From positions 1 through 7,361 of the forward strand of contig JABHIC010000205.1 in NCBI GenBank assembly GCA_018671205.1: DNA of 7,361 bases, read 5' to 3'. The position numbers and the translations under genes are program-made. This document shows positions 1-5,395 of the stretch, piece by piece. How positions within the stretch are numbered: position 1 is the first letter of the stretch; the number at the start of each line of letters is the position of its first letter. The notes under the pieces are model-generated. The model worked only from the letters and a program-made list of their open reading frames with translations, did no database searches and had not been told where the DNA came from. This stretch comes from Gammaproteobacteria bacterium (GTDB lineage: Bacteria; Pseudomonadota; Gammaproteobacteria; GCF-002020875).

Positions 1-104
1 AAAGCACCGCACGGAGAACCGCAGTGTACATGCGAGTACATGAGGATTCGAGTACGGAGCTGACGCAGAAATCACTGAAAAAGTGCATTTTTAGAGGTGT
101 CCTT
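1..104. repeat. Candidate dispersed intergenic repeat
   Basis: No convincing gene lies in this stretch; short open frames run through it on the plus strand but stop at 63 and 116. It has internal structure: GTACATG occurs twice (26-32, 36-42), CGAGTAC twice (33-39, 49-55), and TGTAC/GTACA (25-29, 36-40) form a small stem. CACT/AGTG (73-76, 82-85) form another stem followed by five T (88-92). From memory, a block with this order of elements (ACCGCAGT, a short GTAC-type stem, ATGAGGATT, then a tail like TTTTTAGAGGTG) recurs between genes in many gammaproteobacterial genomes and often gives spurious protein tails. I cannot verify that here because the window holds no second clear copy. The left end may also include the end of an unseen neighbour. 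Confidence 0.4.
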
Positions 105-136
105 AAAACCAATTAGATTAAAACTGAGATAACATC

Positions 137-343
137 ATGAAAAGTGGAATTCATCCTAAATATAGTGAAGTCAATGTAACCTGCAGTTGTGGGTTTGAAT
201 TTAAGACCAACTCCACCATGTCGGATGAGAGTCTACAACTCGATGTCTGCTCCCAGTGCCACCCCTTCTTTACGGGGAAACAGAAAATTGTTGATACAGC
301 GGGACGTGTAGACAAGTTCCGTCAGAAGTATGGCAACATGTAA
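137..343 (+). CDS. rpmE: 50S ribosomal protein L31 (zinc-binding type)
   Basis: Encodes a 68-residue L31, a small protein of the large ribosomal subunit that helps bridge it to the small subunit. The opening MKSGIHPKY, the aromatic stretch after the second cysteine pair (HPFFTGKQK) and the C-terminal GRVDKF-RKYG are family hallmarks. Four cysteines (16, 18, 38, 41) form the zinc site, so this is the Zn-containing form and not the cysteine-free paralogue used under zinc shortage. The length is normal for the family. The ATG at 137 is preceded only by a weak GAG (126-128), so initiation does not rest on a strong Shine-Dalgarno. The gene is monocistronic, with a strong terminator 23 bases downstream. 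No clear sigma-70 promoter could be picked out upstream. Confidence 0.97.
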   Translation: MKSGIHPKYSEVNVTCSCGFEFKTNSTMSDESLQLDVCSQCHPFFTGKQKIVDTAGRVDKFRQKYGNM

Positions 344-365
344 GATCAATCCCATCAATGGATTA

Positions 366-398
366 GAAAAGCACCCTACTGGGTGCTTTTCTGTTTTT
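366..398 (+). terminator. Rho-independent terminator of rpmE
   Basis: A perfect 11-bp stem (GAAAAGCACCC at 366-376 with GGGTGCTTTTC at 381-391) closes a TACT loop and is followed by TGTTTTT (392-398). It begins 22 bases after the rpmE stop codon. The T-rich 3' side points to rightward termination. Confidence 0.93.
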
Positions 399-418
399 GG
401 GGATGCCCATTAGCGGAA

Positions 419-491
419 GATTCAGAGGGGTGAATCTCTTATCTCGGACAGACGCTTGGGGGATGGGGAAGCCTCTTGTTGGGCCGAGGCT
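419..491. repeat. Two short inverted repeats between rpmE and the FIST gene
   Basis: GATTCA (419-424) and TGAATC (431-436) are 6-bp arms around GAGGGG. AGCCTC (470-475) and GAGGCT (486-491) are 6-bp arms around ten bases. Both lie in the 142-base gap between the rpmE terminator and the FIST gene, where that gene's promoter and leader must be if it is transcribed alone. An A/T-rich TATAAA (515-520) lies only 21 bases before the start codon, too close for a normal promoter -10 with a leader that includes the ribosome binding site. No convincing promoter was found. The arms are short enough that chance is possible. Confidence 0.3.
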
Positions 492-540
492 CTGATGGCA
501 TACTTTAGAGACGATATAAAATGTTCAGGAAGGGGGCAGA

Positions 541-1698
541 ATGGGTACGATAGAGGTCAGCAAAGGGTACTCTTTGCTTAGTGACGGGCATCAGGCTGTT
601 GAGGAGGCGATATCGGGCTGGAGTAAGGAGCAACGACAGCGTATCAATTTTCTGCTCGTCTACTACTCCACAAAACAGGATAGTCAGCAGGTTGCGGCAG
701 CCCTGCTTGCGGCCTTTCCCGATATCCCGATGGCGGGTTGCTCTACGGCAGGGGAATTTCTGGATGGGGCTCGCTATGAGGGCTCTCTGGTACTTATGGG
801 GATTCACTCTCCTGAGATACGTTGGCAGGTAGGGGCACTGACCGATCTGAGGCGGTTTGATCCGTTCATGGCACAATCACTGATTCAAGGGATGGCCGCT
901 GGGTTCAGTACAACCGTAGAGCAGCTGGATCGATCCAGGCACTTTGCTATTGTGTTACAGGATGGGCTCTCTATGAGGGAGGAGCTGGTAACGGCCGCGC
1001 TCTCTATGCAATTGGGTGATGTGACACTGCTGGGTGGATCAGCCGGTGATGATCTTCAGTTCAGGCAGACGACACAGATCATTAATGGTGAGGTGCTGAC
1101 GGATGCTGCCGTGGTGATTATGGGGGAGTCCGATCTTCCGTTTGCGATCATCAAGGATCAACACTACGTGCCAAGTGGGGCACTGCTGGTGGTGACGGAT
1201 GCGGATGTTGGGCAGCGTCGGGTAAGCACGCTGGATGGACGAGTTGCAGCAGAGGTTTATGCGGAACAGGTAGGGGTTCCTTATGATCAACTGGGAGAGT
1301 TTGACTTTGGTGGACACCCACTGATCTATAGTGAACGAGGGGAGCACTATGTCCGCTCCATCCAGCGGGTTGAGGAGGATGGCGGACTGACCTTCTACTG
1401 TGCAATTGAGGCCGGGATGTTGTTGGAGCTGGGTGAACGGGAGCATCCGATAGGGACACTACAGCGCTCGCTGAACCGATTCCAGACAACGCTTGGTACT
1501 GTTGATTTGATGCTGGTATTTAGCTGTATTCTCTGTAAATTGGAGACAGAAGACATGACAGAGAGAAATCGTTGGGGAGAGACGCTTCACCAAGCCTCTC
1601 CCAACATTATCGGTTTTGATACCTATGGTGAACAGCTCAATGGGCTCCATATCAATCAGACACTGGTTGCCATCGGATTTTCGAGTGGGAAGGGGTAA
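541..1698 (+). CDS. FIST-domain sensory protein (FIST N + FIST C), NosP-like
   Basis: A soluble 385-residue protein with no signal peptide or membrane segment. The N-terminal FIST domain covers about residues 30-215, with GCSTAGE at 66-72 and LLGGSAGDD at 163-171. FIST C covers about 225-380 and ends in GFDTYGEQLNGLHINQT (358-374), the signature of this family. FIST proteins are ligand sensors tied to signal transduction; the NosP subgroup binds heme, senses nitric oxide and controls a partner histidine kinase. Length and domain order fit NosP, but the heme ligand cannot be fixed from sequence and no kinase, cyclase or receptor lies next to it here, so the NosP role is inference. A CxxC (329, 332) sits where relatives usually have a cysteine followed by basic residues. 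The start is well supported by AGGA and AGGGGG (527-536) six bases before ATG. The 3' end overlaps the next gene. Confidence 0.88.
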   Translation: MGTIEVSKGYSLLSDGHQAVEEAISGWSKEQRQRINFLLVYYSTKQDSQQVAAALLAAFPDIPMAGCSTAGEFLDGARYEGSLVLMGIHSPEIRWQVGALTDLRRFDPFMAQSLIQGMAAGFSTTVEQLDRSRHFAIVLQDGLSMREELVTAALSMQLGDVTLLGGSAGDDLQFRQTTQIINGEVLTDAAVVIMGESDLPFAIIKDQHYVPSGALLVVTDADVGQRRVSTLDGRVAAEVYAEQVGVPYDQLGEFDFGGHPLIYSERGEHYVRSIQRVEEDGGLTFYCAIEAGMLLELGEREHPIGTLQRSLNRFQTTLGTVDLMLVFSCILCKLETEDMTERNRWGETLHQASPNIIGFDTYGEQLNGLHINQTLVAIGFSSGKG

Positions 1699-2470
1699 GT
1701 CTCCTCTACCGCATAGTGGTCTATTTGCGCTGCTCCTCTGGGGGGTGCTCATTCTGCCCCAGTCGGGACACGCGGGTTGTCTATCGCCAGAGGTAGAGAG
1801 ACTCCAGTTTTTTGAGGTAGAGGCCCTATATGATGGGGATACGGTGCGCCTGGTCGACGGGCGTTCGGTTCGTCTGATTGGTCTCAATACACCGGAAATG
1901 GGGAGAGAGCAACGGGTTGAGCAGGCGCTCGCTGAGGAGGCGAAGCAGCGACTTCGCGCACTATTGGGCCACCCCGCAACCATAGGGCTCTATCCCGGTG
2001 AAGAGTCATTGGATCGTTACCGGCGCACACTCGCCCACACCTTTACCACATTGGGAGAGGATATAACGGCAACCCTGGTGGGTGAGGGGCTTGGTTTTGT
2101 ATTGGTGATTCCTCCCAACGATTGGAACAGTGACTGTTATATCGAGGCAGAGCGACAGGCCCGTCTCAATGGTAAAGGGATCTGGGGCCATCCTGACTAT
2201 CGCCCCAGATCGCTGCAGCAGCTCAGTGGCGGGGGCTATCAGCGTATCAGAGGACGGGTTGAGGCGGTAAAGTGGAGCCGCCAGTGGCTCTGGCTTGAGC
2301 TGGGTCATCAGCTCTCGGTACAGATCAAAAAGCGTGATCTGCGCTACTTCAATGTGGAGAGCCTACAGGAGCTGCAGGGAAAGAGTATTACGGTACAGGG
2401 GTGGCTGGTACCACGAAAACAGGGCTATCGGATGCGTCTGCACCATCCCTCTGCGCTCAAAGTAGAGTAA
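1685..2470 (+). CDS. Exported thermonuclease-fold (SNase-like) protein
   Basis: Staphylococcal-nuclease-like protein, 261 residues from the GTG at 1685. The frame stays open upstream to TTG 1616 and includes ATG 1625 and 1640, but none has a Shine-Dalgarno. The GTG start places a basic tip (GRGK), a hydrophobic core (LFALLLWGVLILP) and GHAGC at the N terminus, a sound signal peptide, so export to the periplasm is expected; cleavage after GHA is likely. The SNase domain spans about 45-170: DGDT (50-53) for calcium, VRLIGLNTPE with catalytic-type Arg63, and DRYRRTLA with Arg114; the middle catalytic Glu lies in the EQALAEEAK region. The domain ends at GIWG. Residues about 185-261 form a second domain, possibly OB-like, of unknown role. 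The family cleaves DNA or RNA with calcium. The GTG start overlaps the FIST stop by 14 bases, suggesting coupled translation. Confidence 0.85.
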   Translation: MGRGKSPLPHSGLFALLLWGVLILPQSGHAGCLSPEVERLQFFEVEALYDGDTVRLVDGRSVRLIGLNTPEMGREQRVEQALAEEAKQRLRALLGHPATIGLYPGEESLDRYRRTLAHTFTTLGEDITATLVGEGLGFVLVIPPNDWNSDCYIEAERQARLNGKGIWGHPDYRPRSLQQLSGGGYQRIRGRVEAVKWSRQWLWLELGHQLSVQIKKRDLRYFNVESLQELQGKSITVQGWLVPRKQGYRMRLHHPSALKVE

Positions 2471-2484
2471 AATGCAGCACCAAA

Positions 2485-2500
2485 TATAGGGGCCCCTATA
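2485..2500. promoter_or_regulatory. Perfect 16-bp palindrome upstream of hemE
   Basis: TATAGGGGCCCCTATA reads the same on both strands with no spacer. It lies 15 bases after the nuclease stop and 30 bases before the hemE start. There is no T run, so it is not an ordinary terminator. It may be a dimeric repressor site, or form a small mRNA hairpin ahead of the hemE ribosome binding site. No known operator consensus is recognised. Confidence 0.45.
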
Positions 2501-2530
2501 GATGAAAACAGTGAATAGCTAGGAGGATGG

Positions 2531-3595
2531 ATGTCTGTGTTGAAGAATGACCGTTTTTTACGAACCCTGATGGGTGAGCCAGTTGATGTGACCCCTGTCT
2601 GGATGATGCGCCAAGCGGGTCGTTACCTGCCTGAGTACAAGGCAACTCGGGCCCAGGCAGGCAGTTTTATGGACCTTTGCAAAAATCCGGAATTGGCCTG
2701 TGAAGTGACTATTCAGCCGCTGGAGCGGTTTCCACTCGATGCGGCTATTCTCTTCTCAGATATTTTGACAGTGCCTGATGCGATGGGGCTGGGACTCTAC
2801 TTTGCTGAGGGTGAAGGGCCCAATTTTGAGCATCCTGTACGTAGTGCTGCAGATATTGAGAGGCTGTTTGTGCCCGATCCGGAGGGAGAGCTGAAATATG
2901 TGATGGATGCGGTGCGCACGATTCGTCGTGAGCTGGATGGACGGGTGCCACTGATCGGTTTTGCGGGTAGCCCCTGGACGCTGGCTACCTATATGGTAGA
3001 GGGTAAATCGAGTAAAGAGTATGCCACCACCAAAGGGATGCTCTACTCAGACCCTGCCTCACTACACAAAATTCTGGATGTGACCGCCCGTTCGGTGACG
3101 GCATATCTTAATGCACAGATTGCGGCCGGGGCGCAGGCGGTGATGATCTTTGATAGCTGGGGGGGGGCACTCTCTCACGATGCGTACCGAGAGTTTTCTC
3201 TTCGATATATGCAGCAGATTGTGGATGGGCTTGATCGGGTGAGTGAAGGGCGCAAGGTGCCAGTGATCCTCTTTACCAAGGGTGGCGGCCTCTGGTTGGA
3301 GGCGATGGCTGAGACCGGCTGTGATGCACTGGGGCTGGATTGGACCGTAGATATTGGTGAGGCACGTGCCCGTGTCGGGGAGCAGGTTGCCCTGCAGGGG
3401 AATATGGACCCAGCCGTACTTTATGGTACCCCGGAGCGCATTCGTCAAGAGGTGGCAACCATTCTACAGCGATACGGGAAGGGGTCAGGTCACGTATTTA
3501 ATCTGGGGCATGGTATCCACCAGTTTGTTGACCCGGAGAATGCGGGGGTTTTTGTCGATGCAGTACATGAGTTCAGTGGCTCGTACCATCAGTAG
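2531..3595 (+). CDS. hemE: Uroporphyrinogen decarboxylase
   Basis: Cytosolic enzyme that removes the four acetate carboxyls of uroporphyrinogen III to give coproporphyrinogen III, a committed step of heme synthesis. At 354 residues it has the standard length. Landmarks are PVWMMRQAGRYLPEY (22-36), FSDILTVPDAMG (75-86) with the key Asp77, GFAGSPWTLATYMVEG (143-158), FDSWGGALS (207-215), GNMDPAVLYG (290-299) and FNLGHGI (323-329) with conserved His327. The start is fixed by AGGAGG (2521-2526) four bases before ATG; this is the best ribosome binding site in the window. An out-of-frame ATG at 2527 lies between them and is ignored. The gap to the upstream nuclease is 60 bases and contains a palindrome, so hemE may share that transcript or have its own control. 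A run of nine G (3159-3167) encodes part of WGG; the frame across it is intact. Confidence 0.97.
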   Translation: MSVLKNDRFLRTLMGEPVDVTPVWMMRQAGRYLPEYKATRAQAGSFMDLCKNPELACEVTIQPLERFPLDAAILFSDILTVPDAMGLGLYFAEGEGPNFEHPVRSAADIERLFVPDPEGELKYVMDAVRTIRRELDGRVPLIGFAGSPWTLATYMVEGKSSKEYATTKGMLYSDPASLHKILDVTARSVTAYLNAQIAAGAQAVMIFDSWGGALSHDAYREFSLRYMQQIVDGLDRVSEGRKVPVILFTKGGGLWLEAMAETGCDALGLDWTVDIGEARARVGEQVALQGNMDPAVLYGTPERIRQEVATILQRYGKGSGHVFNLGHGIHQFVDPENAGVFVDAVHEFSGSYHQ

Positions 3596-3624
3596 GGCAA
3601 GTCGTACTAATTAAGAGTGCCCCT

Positions 3625-3661
3625 AAAAAAGGTCGGGTAGCCTGAGGCTACCCGACCTTTT
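3625..3661. terminator. Bidirectional terminator between hemE and adk
   Basis: A perfect stem of 16 bp (AAAAGGTCGGGTAGCC at 3627-3642 with GGCTACCCGACCTTTT at 3646-3661) encloses a TGA loop. A runs on the left (3625-3630) and T on the right (3658-3661) let it act on both strands. It sits between the convergent hemE and adk genes, 29 bases after the hemE stop and 22 bases after the adk stop, as expected for a shared terminator. Confidence 0.93.
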
Positions 3662-3683
3662 GGTTCACCGGTGTGAGAGAGGG

Positions 3684-4316
3684 TTAGCCCAGCCCATCAA
3701 AAATCTGGCTTTTGATCTCATCAACGCCGCCGACACCATTAACCTTGACGTAGTTACAGCTCTCATTGCTGTAGAAACTGATCAGTGGCTCTGTCTGGTC
3801 ATGGTAGATTTTCAGGCGTGCCTTGACGGTCTCTTCCTGGTCATCATCACGCTGGATCAGATCCTCGCCCGTCTCATCATCCTTGCCCTCTACCTTGGGT
3901 GGATTGAAGATCACATGGTAGGTTCTGCCTGACTCCAGATGAACACGACGACCGGACATACGCTTGATGATCTCCTCATCGGGAACGTCGATCTCAACTA
4001 CGGCATCAATGGGAACACCGGCCTCTTTCAGTGCCTCTGCCTGTGGAATAGTGCGTGGGAAGCCATCAAAAAGGTAACCATTGGCGCAATCATCATCCGT
4101 GATGCGCTCTTTGACCATGCCCATGATGATCTCATCAGAGACCAGGCCGCCCTCATCCATGATCTTCTTTGCTGCGACACCCAGCTCAGAGCCAGATTTT
4201 ACATGGGCACGCAGCATGTCACCGGTAGAAATCTGTGGGATATTGTACTTCTCTTTTATGTAGTTAGCCTGTGTGCCTTTGCCGGCACCGGGTCCACCCA
4301 GAAGAATGATACGCAT
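3684..4316 (-). CDS. adk: Adenylate kinase
   Basis: Interconverts ATP + AMP and two ADP in the cytosol. The 210-residue protein is the long-lid bacterial type. P-loop GGPGAGKGT (7-15), STGDMLR (30-36, AMP side), DGFPRT (84-89) and RRVH (123-126) are clear. The lid runs about 122-159 and carries the His126, Ser129, Asp146, Thr149 set seen in E. coli Adk in place of the four cysteines of zinc-bearing forms. RDDDQEETVKARL (156-168) closes the core. ATG at 4316 follows AAGGAG (plus-strand 4328-4333) by 11 bases, a slightly long but usable spacing. The gene is followed directly by the shared terminator. A 183-base gap separates it from the upstream minus-strand kinase gene, so it probably has its own promoter, though I could not identify one. 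Confidence 0.97.
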   Translation of the reverse strand: MRIILLGGPGAGKGTQANYIKEKYNIPQISTGDMLRAHVKSGSELGVAAKKIMDEGGLVSDEIIMGMVKERITDDDCANGYLFDGFPRTIPQAEALKEAGVPIDAVVEIDVPDEEIIKRMSGRRVHLESGRTYHVIFNPPKVEGKDDETGEDLIQRDDDQEETVKARLKIYHDQTEPLISFYSNESCNYVKVNGVGGVDEIKSQIFDGLG

Positions 4317-4378
4317 AATTTGTTTGACTCCTTAAATCGATTTTTCGGAACCGAATCAGTGGCTGATAGCAGCATGGA

Positions 4379-4492
4379 ATGAAGCGGCCCAACTTGGTAC
4401 AACAGGTTCTTGCAGAAATTCAGCAAGAAGGAGTGGTCATTATCGATTTGATGGAGGGTGGTGACCAGTTGAGCTTTTCAATGGGTGGATAA
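4379..4492 (+). CDS. Possible 37-residue small protein or chance ORF
   Basis: An ATG-to-TAA frame of 37 codons fills most of the gap between adk and the kinase gene, on the strand opposite both, ending 7 bases before the kinase stop codon. The product begins MKRPNLVQQVL, continues with an amphipathic stretch and a VVIIDL core, and ends in SFSMGG. There is no transmembrane segment, no recognised family and only a weak GGA before the start. It could be a real small protein, the remnant of a larger gene, or chance. The embedded dyad at 4407-4429 may explain why the region is kept. Confidence 0.2.
   Translation: MKRPNLVQQVLAEIQQEGVVIIDLMEGGDQLSFSMGG
4407..4429. promoter_or_regulatory. 23-bp near-perfect dyad upstream of adk
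   Basis: TTCTTGC (4407-4413) and GCAAGAA (4423-4429) are exact inverted arms, and inside them GAA (4415-4417) and TTC (4419-4421) also pair around a central A. Ten of eleven symmetric positions match, the only break being an A opposite A. No T run follows on either strand, so an intrinsic terminator is unlikely. It lies about 90 bases upstream of adk and about 70 bases downstream of the kinase gene. It could be an operator for adk or an RNA hairpin stabilising the 3' end of the aroB-dgt-kinase transcript. Confidence 0.4.
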
Positions 4493-4499
4493 GGTGAGG

Positions 4500-5393
4500 T
4501 CAGGGTGTGTTGTGGTGGAGCAGGGTATCAACCATCTGTTCTGCTTGCTGACCATAGACGCCACCAAAAAGGTTGAAGTGGTTGAGAATGTGATAGAGGT
4601 TATAGCAGACCTTTCTTCGATGGTAGCCCTCATCCAGTGGGTAGTGCTCATTGTAGGCCTGATAAAAGTGGCTGGAGAAGCCACCAAACAGCTCGCTCAT
4701 CGCCAGGTCGGTCTCACGATCACCGTAATAGAGTGCGGGATCATAGAGTAGCGGCTTGCCATCGGGGGTGGTCGACCAGTTTCCTCCCCAGAGGTCACCA
4801 TGCAGCATTGAGGGGGCTGGATGGTGCGCTTGTAGGAGCTTGTCGATGGATGAGAGCAGTAGCTCCCCACGCAGTTGTAGTGTGTCGCCTCCCCGTCTGT
4901 GGGCTGCCCGCTGTAGCTGGGGGGCGATGCGCTGCTCTCTCCAGAAGGTGGCCCAGCTTGAGGTCAGCGTATTGTGCTGTGGTGTGGTGCCAATAGTATT
5001 GGCCCGGTTCCAGCCAAACTGAGTAGCGGTAACGTGGTGCATTGCCGCCAGCTGGTGTCCCAGTTTGGCCTCAGAGGCGGGGGTGGCAGCGCTCATTTCA
5101 ATAAACTCCAGTACCAGAAAGGCGTAGGGTGTGACCGTACCGGTGAGGAGTGGCGTGGGTACGCGGATAGTGTCAGTCTGTTGCATCGCCATCAGAGCAG
5201 CCGACTCCGCCTCAAACATCGAGAGGCGGCTGGCCTTGTTGAGTTTGATGAAAAAGTATTCTCCCTGCCGGGTCTGGAGAAGAAAGCTCTGGTTGATGTC
5301 CCCGCCATGAAGTGGCTGATGGCTCTGGTACTCAAGCCCTGACTGATAGTGGTTTGCCAGCTGCCGGGTTACTGCACGTAGCGTGGTCTGCAT
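4500..5393 (-). CDS. Fructosamine/ketosamine-3-kinase family protein
   Basis: A 297-residue cytosolic kinase of the fructosamine kinase family (FN3K; YniA in E. coli), with an aminoglycoside-phosphotransferase-like fold. The family phosphorylates sugar-derived ketoamines on amines or proteins so that the adduct falls apart, a form of protein repair. Visible elements: a glycine-rich turn GGDIN (30-34), Lys50 in FFIKLN for ATP, FEAES (60-64), the catalytic loop LHGDLWGGN (197-205) with Asp200, the metal-binding Asp218 in YDPALYYGDRETD, and SELFGGF (233-239). All key residues are present and the length is typical. The ATG lies only two bases after the dgt stop and has no purine-rich ribosome binding site, so translation probably depends on ribosomes ending at dgt. 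Last gene of the aroB-dgt operon; physiological substrate unknown. Confidence 0.93.
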   Translation of the reverse strand: MQTTLRAVTRQLANHYQSGLEYQSHQPLHGGDINQSFLLQTRQGEYFFIKLNKASRLSMFEAESAALMAMQQTDTIRVPTPLLTGTVTPYAFLVLEFIEMSAATPASEAKLGHQLAAMHHVTATQFGWNRANTIGTTPQHNTLTSSWATFWREQRIAPQLQRAAHRRGGDTLQLRGELLLSSIDKLLQAHHPAPSMLHGDLWGGNWSTTPDGKPLLYDPALYYGDRETDLAMSELFGGFSSHFYQAYNEHYPLDEGYHRRKVCYNLYHILNHFNLFGGVYGQQAEQMVDTLLHHNTP

Positions 5394-5395
5394 GG

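Noticed and set aside
501..520. TACTTT and TATAAA as promoter -10 elements for the FIST gene
   Set aside because: TATAAA would put the transcript start inside the ribosome binding site, TACTTT is a poor match, and neither has a recognisable -35.
505..876. 123-codon minus-strand frame opposite the FIST gene
   Set aside because: Lies antisense to a gene with clear family motifs, has a composition unlike a real protein and no ribosome binding site.
3611..3630. Resemblance between TTAAGAGTGCCCCTAAAAAA after hemE and the reverse complement of the tail of the 1-104 element
   Set aside because: Only about 14 of 20 bases agree, much of it A-rich, and the A run is explained by the bidirectional terminator. 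Not enough to call a second repeat copy.
4334..4355. AAATCGATTT palindrome and TTCGG-AA-CCGAA inverted repeat just upstream of adk
   Set aside because: Short arms next to the ribosome binding site; likely by chance in an A/T-rich leader, with no supporting context.
3939..4382. 147-codon plus-strand frame opposite adk
   Set aside because: Mirror of the well-supported adenylate kinase; no family signature and an implausible product.
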